Source of the DNA: Rhizophlyctis rosea
Lineage: Eukaryota; Chytridiomycota; Chytridiomycetes; Rhizophlyctidales; Rhizophlyctidaceae
Length of the DNA: 20,863 nt
Direction of reading: 5' to 3'
NCBI GenBank assembly: GCA_027596075.1
Contig: JADGJC010000517.1
Span: forward strand, 1 to 20,863
Shown here: positions 1 to 7,979 of the stretch, piece by piece
Numbering within the stretch: position 1 is the stretch's first letter
Layout of the letters: every line of letters starts with the position of its first letter
Translations under genes and position numbers: made by a program
Notes under the pieces: generated by a model
What the model was told of the DNA's origin: nothing
Databases searched by the model: none
The model's input: the letters and a program-made list of their open reading frames with translations, nothing else

Positions 1-86
1 CGGCCCCGACCCTCGCCCTCCCCCCCGCGGCCGCGCCCGGCCCGCCGCCCCCGCCCCCCCGCCCCCCCGGCGCCCGCCCCCGCCCC
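1..86. other. C-rich low-complexity left edge
   Basis: The first 86 bases are almost pure C and G, with C runs up to seven or eight long, and stop abruptly at ordinary-composition sequence. No short unit repeats regularly, so this is not a recognisable telomere. It mirrors the G-rich right edge of the window. The likeliest reading is the low-complexity end of an assembled contig. Confidence 0.6.
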
Positions 87-267
87 ATCTCTTGACAAGT
101 TCGGTATGATCGATCTGGATCAGGGTACTGCGCCACAACCAGGCCTCAAGAGTCGAAGAAGCGCAGCAACTTCCAACCTAACAAAAGCAATCCCACACCA
201 TCACATCTCCTCCCCTACTGATCACTCTCATAAACACGCTGACTCTCACAAAGCCCTTTGGTTAACA

Positions 268-1404
268 ATGTCAAACTGCTGCTCCCACGCGCACCCGCAC
301 GACCACGGCGGTGACGATCACCATCATCACCACGGACACGACCACGACCACGACCACGACGGTCCGGACCGTGGGAGGGAATTTACGTTGTACCAACAAG
401 TTGATATTGATAGGGTTCGGTGTCTGAATGAGAGTGAGAATGGGGCTGCTAAGACGGTGTTTAAGAGTTGGGAGGAGAGGGAGGATAGGACTCAGGTCTG
501 TTTCTGGCGACGAGTGGGACGGTTCACGATGTTTTTAGCGTTCTTCCCGTTGGACTTACTGACTGACCTTTTTTGTTGGGTGGAGTAGTTTGTGGAAAGC
601 GATGCGGACGAGCAGTTGATTATTCACGTACCGTGAGTTCTTGCGGATTGTGCTGCTGTAAATATGGAAACGTCACCTCCTCACACGCCCAACTCTTGAA
701 ACCTTGAACAGCTTCACCGCCAACGTAAAACTAAAGTCAATAGCCATAATCGCAGACCACTCCGACCAAGCACCCTCAAAACTAAAAGCGTAAGCTTCTC
801 CTTCCCCCGTCTCCCCTCACTCCCCATCTCTCTCCCTTACCCTCATACCCTCCCCACCACAACCCAGATTTGTAAACCGGGACGACATAGACTTCGACAC
901 AGCCGACTCAACCGAAGCCACACAAGAATGGGACCTTGTCGACCCGCAACATATACCACTAGGCTCCCTCCCCGAATACCCAACACGCATAGCGAAATTC
1001 TCGAATTTGAGGAGCGTTACGTTGTATTTTCCCGAGAATTTTGGTGGCGAGACGACAACGATTTTTTATATTGGGTTGAAGGGGGAGTGGATGGAGGTGG
1101 GTGTTTGTGTGTTTGTGTGTTTGTTTTGGGGACTGGAGAAGGGTGTTGGTTGGGGGTTGGAGGGGTGGGGTTTTTGAGAATTGACGTTTCTGATTCGCTC
1201 GGTTTCATCTGGCTTTTGCAGATTAACAAGGATCCTATTATTACGATTTACGAGTTGGCGTAAGTGTCTGTGGAGTCTTGCCGGAGTCATCATGCTTTTT
1301 TATTTCTGCGTTGCAATCTCTAATCGTATGCCTCCGTCATCAGGGCAAATCCCGCCGACCACAAAACAAAAGCTGATAACATCATGGGATCCATGATTCA
1401 GTGA
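268..1404 (+). CDS. PITHD1: PITH domain protein, PITHD1-like (six exons)
   Basis: Intact 225-residue PITH-domain protein of the PITHD1 type, close to the human length of about 210. Exons are 268-495, 589-632, 712-789, 868-1096, 1222-1259 and 1344-1404; all introns are GT-AG and the joined frame is open. Residues 6-31 are a His/Asp tract (HHHHH, then repeated HD). The PITH domain follows, with CLNES near residue 53, FKSWEER and FVESDADEQL across the first splice, a FTANVKLKSI strand and YIGLKGEW. It ends in ANPADHK, as the family does. The PITH domain was named from proteasome-interacting thioredoxin-like proteins and is a beta-sandwich without catalytic residues; human PITHD1 is linked to proteasome binding and transcriptional control. 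The role here is inferred from family. The start is the first ATG that gives the short His-rich leader; the frame upstream of it looks unrelated. Confidence 0.92.
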
Positions 1405-1493
1405 TGTCGAGGACTTTGGGGTTGTATAATATCTGTTCGAGAGTGCTGGTGGGGTGGCGTCACCTCTCATAATGTGTATATGATGTTGGAAGG

Positions 1494-1499
1494 AATAAA
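1494..1499 (+). promoter_or_regulatory. Putative polyadenylation signal of the PITHD1-like gene
   Basis: A canonical AATAAA lies about 90 bases after the PITHD1 stop codon, on the same strand. The position fits a 3' end signal, but a hexamer alone is weak evidence in fungi. Confidence 0.4.
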
Positions 1500-1615
1500 A
1501 GAGTGTATTGTTGCAAGAATCAAGTTCAGGGAAAAATGTCCAAAAGCGTTCGACAATGTCTCAAGATAATTATCCACTGAACCAACTCGCCTAAACCCCA
1601 AACATCGTCACTGTC

Positions 1616-2022
1616 TTAGCCCTTCCCCACAAACAGTCCATATATTTCCACATCCCCCAAGTTCAGATCGCCATATGCCCTCATCTTCCTCAAAATCTGA
1701 TACAACTCTCGAAACTCGAAGGGCATGTCATCGTCGTCTTCAATATCAGAATTCAACGCGGGCATGGCATTCTTCACAGTATTAGAAGGTTATGCAGAGG
1801 GTTGGGGTTGGTGTTGTGTCTCCGTTGCTGCCGGGCTCATGCGATGGTTCTTCTCATGATGTCGGTGTGGAAGGGATAGTCCGACCTTCATGTGATTGAA
1901 CTGTGCTATAATATAAGCGCCTGTGTCGGCCGTTGTTGAATGCGCCGCTGGACCGCGGGAAATCATGAAGCGGATACTGGGCCCTGTCATACGTATGGGA
2001 CAGAACGTCACATCAATTGCGG
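1616..2022 (-). pseudogene. Unrecognised minus-strand reading frame with one internal stop
   Basis: Read on the minus strand, one frame is open from 2022 to the TAA at 1616-1618 except for a single TAA at 1790-1792. The part after that stop is protein-like and acidic: DIEDDDDMPFEFRELYQILR, then YGDLNLGDVEIYGLFVG before the terminal stop. The part before it includes SIRFMISRGP and GAYIIAQFNH. I do not recognise the family. It could be a decayed gene with one nonsense mutation. Alternatively the stop may lie in an intron, since AAG|GTCGGA near 1889 could be a donor and TTCTAATAC near 1785 resembles a branch site. Its upstream end overlaps the start of the plus-strand HET-like frame, and the two cannot both be right there. 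Confidence 0.33.
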
Positions 2023-3410
2023 GACTTCAAGGGGTACGGAAATGGACCGGATGTCAAAACGGGGTTGAGCACCTCCAGGTTGCATGATCTATGCAGGGTT
2101 TTGAAAAGTAAGGGAGTGCGATGGATGTGGTTTGACGGTGTGGAGCAAGGAAAGCGTGCGGGTCAACCACACAATCTCGCAAAGACGTATGGGAGGAGGT
2201 ACAGCGAAGCGGAGGCCGTCATTGTACTACCGTTTAACGTTCTGGCCCAGGCTTCCGAAGGCAGTCTTGATCGACTTCTGAAAGATGGGTGGGGTTCGCG
2301 GTGCTGGACTGCAACCGAACTGTTGAACGCCAGGCACCTTCATGCATATGTAGGCAATGGGGAACTTAAACAATTGGAAGGCCATTTGATTGGACAAATG
2401 AGATGTCCGACATCACCATTGCTGATGTATGGGCACTAATGGGACAGCGCGAGGCATCGTACAAAGCCGACATTCAAGCTATGCCATCCATCGCATGCGG
2501 GATGAACCCGAACTCTATCGAATATGGTGCATCGGAAGAAACAAACATGTACCGTCTGGCTCAATTCCGGTGCACCATCGGCGACCTGACACCCCTCATC
2601 TCTCTTCCTCACCCTAATGCACCCGAGGGACTCTGGTGGTGTCCGGATCCAACGACCCTCTCAAACAGGGGCTACCAATCTCGTGCTGTAGCACTCGGAA
2701 CAGGCGCCATGAGCGGACTTGGGATGTTGGTTTACGCACGCATTGTTCGGCATCACATGTTCCACTTTGGGCTGACGGAGGAGGGGGAGGGGGACCATGA
2801 TGCGTTTGCCGGTTACAAATTCGAATTGACAGAGCATGCGGAAAATGTTACTATAAGCGTGATCAGGACATCCACCCACATAGACATAACGATCGAAATA
2901 AGTTACGACACGTCAACCAAACTTTCCGTCCACACTCGACACCAACTGTATTCGTCCTCCTCGCCACCCCGGACTACACACAATACCGACACAACCCACC
3001 TCACCATCCCCCTCCAAAAATACTCCGCAAATCGACTCACTTTATGGGGAATGGACACCAAAACCAAAAACTCCCTCAGAGAATTTCTCCAAGGATCCAA
3101 CATGACTCAAACCCACTTCCCTCTTGCTCTGCTCGACATCGGAATATCCACAAAAGAAGGCTCAGCCGGCCCTGTGATCCTGTCCGAAGACGCATCTCCG
3201 TTCGACCCGGCTGCCTCCTGTTTCCCGCGTATCGGGTACTGGCACTCGACAGGCAAGGTGGGAAGTCGGAGGCAAATAGATTGGTGCAGAAATTGTAGGG
3301 CACATGTGGATGATTTGGCGGGGTTGAGGCAGGTGGAGAGGTGCGAGACGGGTTGTGTGATGAGTTCGATGGAGGGGTTTGGGTGTTGGGGTTTGGTTAG
3401 GATTGGTTGA
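1972..3410 (+). CDS. HET-domain-like protein, N-terminus unresolved, frameshifted
   Basis: The first segment (1972-2400) matches the order of HET (heterokaryon incompatibility) domain motifs. An opening WALSYVWD is followed by LHDLCRVLKSKGVRWMWFDG (HET: ...G..YlWiDslCIdQ, here without the Cys), then YSEAEAVIVLP and SRCWTATELLNARHLH (HET: RaWTlqE..La). Near 2400 the sensible reading frame changes: the upstream frame runs into a stop at 2437-2439, while the downstream frame starting at MSDITIADVWALMGQ (2403) stays open for 335 codons to TGA 3408-3410. No GT-AG pair explains the change, so I read a real indel or a sequence error. HET proteins trigger cell death on recognition of non-self in filamentous fungi; the 3' half here matches nothing I recognise. 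A TGA at 1966-1968 blocks the frame upstream, so an earlier exon or a truncated 5' end is needed. Confidence 0.55.
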
Positions 3411-3430
3411 TGTTTGGGATTCTAGTATTT

Positions 3431-3800
3431 AGTTTGGAGGGTTATCGGGTCTCGGGGGCGTGGAAGGGAGCATCAAGGGGATGGCTGGGTATAGTTTTGG
3501 ATGATTTGCTTGATCGGAAATGGTGGCAAAGGAACGGGCGGAGGAGTTGAAGGGAACGGGAGGGGAATTTGCAGCACTGATGGGGAAATTGGGAGTTCGA
3601 TGAAGGAAGTTGAAGCTGCTCATGGACGGGCTGGGTGTCTGGCGGGTGAGGTTCACCGCGTGACAAGGTTTTATGATGAGCTGCAGGAAAAGCGGTTCAT
3701 GATTCGTTGAAGGGAAACAGTAAATGCGGCGTCAGGAAGGAGGTGTCGTCTAATGCAGAATTGATCGTGATAGTTCCGTTGGAGAAGAATGAGTGAATGA
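3431..3800 (+). pseudogene. Frame-hopping coding relic, coiled-coil-like
   Basis: Four consecutive protein-like segments occur in different plus frames: GWLGIVLDDLLDRK (to about 3519), MVAKERAEELKGTGGEFAAL (from 3520, stop after LGVR), KEVEAAHGRAG...VTRFYDELQEKR (3605-3709), and KEVSSNAELIVIVPLEKNE (to about 3797). Each is rich in E, K and L with a heptad flavour, and each ends in a stop just as the next frame picks up. This is the pattern of an indel-damaged coiled-coil gene, but I cannot name a family. The strand is strongly G-rich, which can create long open frames by chance, so confidence is low. Confidence 0.3.
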
Positions 3801-5447
3801 ATGTTATGGGGACTCGGAGGGCAAATGATTCGGGCTAAGGGAGATTCGCTGTGGGTGGAACTGATTTTGAAGCCGGGCAGCCCTGCTGTGGAAGCTGGGG
3901 ACGAAGGCCGGAGCAACAGCGAAGGAAGTGGAGGTGTGGTGGGAATGGTGCGGGTGCTGTGGTGCAGGTGCTGGGAAGGAGGGAGGTAGCAATGGGTGCA
4001 CACGGGAGTCGTGAGGATGTCTATGGAGGTGACGGGAGGAATCGGTACGGGATATAGTGGTGGTGGTAATGATGGGATGAGGATTGTTTTTCCAACATTT
4101 GTTCATCTCAAGTTCTTATGGTTGAAGGCCTTCGCGTATCGTGTTTTTTATACTTTTTGGAATTTGGGTTGCTGTGGTTGATTATATCAGCTTCTACTCT
4201 ATAGGTGTCGGTCGCAGGTTAATGGGACGACTTTGGTGCGGTGTGAGATTGGGAGATGTCTGAAGTTTCATGGGTGCGGTTGACATGAATATACGAGTGA
4301 AAAAATGTGGGCATAGCGTCCGGCGTTTTGTGCTTAGTTGGAGTGTTCGACGCTTTTGATGAAGTTAACGTGCACCTTCCCTTTCCTTTTGCCTGGGCCT
4401 ACATGATCGGTATGGCATAGTCGAGATGGAGGAATCGTGTATGCCCAAAAATATTGGGGAAATTGGAAAACAATCACTTGTGGCGCAACATATGTTGGCA
4501 AAACTGTGCCATTAAATTAGCGTCACTGTGCTTAGTGGCACGGTGACTGACTATCTGATTGTTTTCCCATTAGCCGCGTCGAAAGTTGACCAGCTTCTCC
4601 CAGTTCCACTAGTCCCTCCTCTTTTCCATTACAGCAGTAATAACCCTATTTTGTTTACTATGGTTGCTGGTCTCATGTTTGCTTGCCATAACGTTTACCC
4701 GCAACGCATTTCACATGGAACGGAACAGCCTTTCTGGCTCTTGGATTCCACTTCGGACTTCTCGGAGCAAGAGGAGCGGGCAAATCCCCAATCGGAAGGC
4801 GCGTTCCTGTCGCCAACTTTCCTCCCGAAAAGTTTCCCACCCTTGGCCCTGAAGCCCGTAAGAAATGCGTCTGCATCGGGAAGTTTATGGAGACCCGAGG
4901 GAGGTGTTGAGTGTTATTTTCAAGCATTGGACCACATGATTTCCTCTGCGCTCATGGAAAAGCAACCCCCACAACTTGCATGACTGTGCCACATACACAG
5001 AGGGAGGGGGGGGGGGGGGGGATGTCCTTATCTTTTGACCAGGAGTGTGTACATACATCCAATTAACCGAACGTAAGCAACTTGATCAGTGGGTTGAGGA
5101 TGTTTTCATGGATCGGAAAGGATTTGGATAATTCTAGGTGCGGGACCCGTCAGTCTTTCATTCTTGCCTTTTTGTTTGAGTACGTCCAACAGCTTCGGTA
5201 ATTGCGTGCATCGTAGAACATTCTTCACGATGGGAGATTTTGAAGCCGTAAAAAGGACATGAGAAGGCTTTGGTGCAATGGAGGTGAGGAGATATTTGCC
5301 TCGGGATTGAAAACTCACATGCAAACGGAAGGCGGGGCTCACGGACGATATTGGACTCCGGGTGAAAGCTTACAAGCACACGGAAAAGGGCTTCGCGGAT
5401 GCAGGTCATGGTTATTGGTAATTCGATTCCTGAACCACCCACTCTCG
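3801..5447. other. Long stretch without a recognisable gene
   Basis: From 3801 to about 4080 the plus strand is G-rich. Open frames exist on both strands (for example 4528-4983 plus, 151 codons), but I see no family motif, no splice structure and no composition change that makes any of them convincing. The only distinct element is the G homopolymer at 5006-5021. The last hundred bases are presumably the promoter region of the DMATS gene. Confidence 0.5.
5006..5021 (+). repeat. Run of 16 G
   Basis: An uninterrupted G homopolymer of 16 bases follows AGGGA. Runs of this kind are hard to sequence and assemble, so the exact length is unreliable. Confidence 0.9.
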
Positions 5448-5453
5448 TATAAA
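5448..5453 (+). promoter_or_regulatory. Candidate TATA box of the DMATS gene
   Basis: TATAAA lies about 105 bases upstream of the DMATS start codon on the same strand. The spacing is plausible for a fungal core promoter; no other promoter element is evident. Confidence 0.35.
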
Positions 5454-5557
5454 CAAAGCTTTTTGCATAAATGAAACGCTGTTCAAATCAGATTTGTCAC
5501 CATTTTGAAGATTTTAAGATATATTGAAACATTTGATAGAAGTAGATTGGAACCACA

Positions 5558-7180
5558 ATGCCCAGCGCCCTAATCGATCGCCTGTCGTCCCTACGAAAGA
5601 AGTACGGGTTTCATATCAACAAAGTCAAAGCACCGTCACGAGAAGTCATCGTTCATCACAACGTGAAGTCCGCAGAGGACACAGAAGCAGCAAGAAACCC
5701 TACCATCTCCGCACCTGACCCACACCCCTCAACCCGCTCAATCCTCTCAACCCCAAACGACATCACATACTTCGAAACCCTCTTCGACTCTCAAGTCACA
5801 CCCCTCCTCCGATTCTGTGGCACGTACTCCCCAGAACAACAATCCACCATCCTCTCCCTCGCAAAATGCTACGTCACACCGTATTTGGGACCTGCACCAA
5901 CCATCGACCCCGTGACGGGCGGGTTGGTGTGTGCGTTTCCTTCCTATATGTGTGATGACCATTCGCCAGTTGAGTATTCACTCAAGTTTGGGAGAGAGGG
6001 TATGGAAGTTCGCTTTAGTGTTGAGCCTTTGAGTTGTACGGGGCGTAATGTGGATAATTTGGAGGTTGCGAGGATGCAGTTGGAAGATATTAAGGTGGTT
6101 GCTGGGAGGGGGTTTAATGCTGCGTCCTTTAATAAGTTGAAGGAGTGCATTGCCGGAGCTAATGCAGCGGGCAGGCCGGAGAACAACCAAAGGTTCACGC
6201 AGTTTTTCGTGGGGTTGGATTTTGGGAAGGAGGGTATTTTAGCTAAAGGGTATTGTATTTCGGTGTTGGCGGATTTGGAGGACCCAAGTGCGAATGTGGC
6301 TGCTATCGATAGGTTTGCGGATGTGATGGGAGTTGGGGAGGCTTGGGAGGTTGTTAAGGGGTATGCGAGGGAAGTGAAGGAGATAGAGGGGGTGGGTGCT
6401 TGTTATGATATTATTAGTGCTGATTATACGGATGATAATCAACGTGTTAAGGTAAGCTTGACCTCCCCCGCCCTGGAAATTTACATTCAACGACTCTTTG
6501 TAAACACACTCTATGCCCATAATATAACACGCTGTAAAGATCTACGCCCGCTACAGCCTCACCACACCTACCCTCCTCCTCCAACACCTAACACTCAACA
6601 ACCGCATTACCATCCCCAACCTCGAAACCTACGCATCAACAATCTGGTCAACCTTCTTCGAATCTCACACACACCTCACAGGCCCTAACAAAATTCTGTA
6701 TTACTACGACTTACGACCCAACGGGAAGATTGGCACATCGAAAGTTTACATCCCGGTTTTGCGGCACTATAAGACTGAGAGCGAGACTGCACGACGGGTG
6801 TGCAGGTTGTTGAGGGCTTTTAATGTGGTGACGGAGGCGGATGCGCCGTTTGAGGAGAAGTATATGGAGTTGTTGAGTAACTTGTATCCGTATCGGTCCC
6901 TGGATGGGCGGAATGGGGGCCAGACGCATTTGGTGGGTTCCGATTTTCTTTAGCGGTCAACCCATCTCACGGACATGACTGTACTGAAACCATTCATAAC
7001 TGTTTCCAACAGGGCATCAGTTTCAAAGCAGACGGCAGCACCCCGGAACTGATTCAATATTTCAATTCAGAAGTGTACGCGCCGGAGCGAAGCAGGACGG
7101 GTGCGCCGACGGTTGTTTTGCAGTCGGATCAGGTTTGGGAGTGGCAGAAGCAGTTTGTGCCAGCGGGAGGGGACTGTTGA
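5558..7180 (+). CDS. DMATS-type aromatic prenyltransferase (three exons)
   Basis: Intact 484-residue enzyme of the dimethylallyltryptophan synthase (ABBA-fold) family. Exons 5558-6451, 6540-6932 and 7013-7180 join in phase 0 through GT-AG introns, with ATAAC branch-like sequences before both acceptors. The family transfers a dimethylallyl or longer prenyl group from its diphosphate to an aromatic acceptor, usually an indole, without the DDxxD motif of other prenyltransferases. Visible landmarks: SPVEYSLKF with the conserved acceptor-binding Glu at 139; VRFSVEP at 151-157 with an Arg for diphosphate; ILAKGY with the Lys-x-Tyr pair at 230/232; RVKIY (296-300), the R-x-K-x-Y triad split by the first intron; SKVYIPV around 366-372; and a C-terminal strand YFNSEVY. 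No signal peptide is seen, so it should be cytosolic. The substrate cannot be told from sequence alone. A secreted protein gene and a GST gene follow on the same strand. Confidence 0.9.
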
Positions 7181-7884
7181 AATGGTTTTGCGGGATTGGT
7201 GGGTGCTTTTAGGTTGGACGCAATTGTATAGACAATGATATGATATGATTGTAGAACGCTGGATGAGGATTCTTGCATGTTGGCATCATGCGCAACATTA
7301 CTAGTATGTAAAATTTTGTTCACCAACCTGTTTCGGTCATGGGAAGAATCTGCGGAACGTGTTGGTAGGGTCGCACATCCAAATACGCGTCAATTGCGCC
7401 ACTTGGCGGCACATGCAGTTTGGTTGCTCACACAAAGGGCGGTTCAAATATGAGCCCTGTTCATCGCTTGAATGGCAGTCCTTCGGAGCGTTTGTGTTGC
7501 ATTGCGTTCCGTGTGTGTTGCGTTGTTGTGTTCCGCCGAGCACGCTACGCATCTGGCTTAGACGATGGCTTGGCAGATGCATGTCGCATCTCTCGCTACC
7601 CATCGAGCCGGAGGGTCTGGAGCAACACTGAACGTCGCATGTGGGCTTTGCCCCCTTATGCCAAAGTTAGTGCATGAGTGGACCGCCACCAACCCTTCCA
7701 CAGTGCACAACCGTTCCTTCTCCCAGCATGGCTACCCTCAAATTGATTCCTTTCAAAAAAAAACAGGAATTGGGCGGGCATGGAAATGAGGCTGGCGAAT
7801 TAGAAGACTGCCAATACTTTGAACACAAGTAACACATCGAAGCAAGACAGAGCTGCATTGAGGTGTTAATTAATCACTTCGAAC
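7181..7884. other. Intergenic region after DMATS, nothing recognised
   Basis: About 700 bases between the DMATS stop and the next promoter. Overlapping open frames exist on both strands near 7340-7680, including a Cys-rich minus frame, but none has a start context, motif or splice structure I trust. Nine consecutive A residues occur near 7760. Confidence 0.5.
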
Positions 7885-7891
7885 TATAAAA
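7885..7891 (+). promoter_or_regulatory. Candidate TATA box of the secreted VHL-domain gene
   Basis: TATAAAA lies about 90 bases upstream of the ATG at 7980, in a locally AT-rich stretch. Position and strand fit the following gene. Confidence 0.4.
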
Positions 7892-7979
7892 TGGCGGCGA
7901 TCATCATCCACCGGTGCTGGGTCAGATTGGATCAAATAACCGTTCTTACCCGGGTCGGATTCCTTTGACCTCCACCACA

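Noticed and set aside
1..86. Telomeric sequence at the left end (with a matching G-rich right end)
   Set aside because: The strand polarity fits, but no constant unit is repeated at either end; low-complexity contig ends explain it better.
106..588. Longer 160-residue frame starting upstream of the PITHD1 ATG
   Set aside because: Its extra N-terminal residues are unlike the family and its 3' end reads through the first intron to the TAG that contains the acceptor.
4528..4983. 151-codon plus frame
   Set aside because: No recognisable motif, an equally open minus frame in the same place, and no promoter or splice support.
7337..7603. Cys-rich minus frame after the DMATS gene, as a small secreted protein
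   Set aside because: No signal peptide at its start and no regular Cys spacing.
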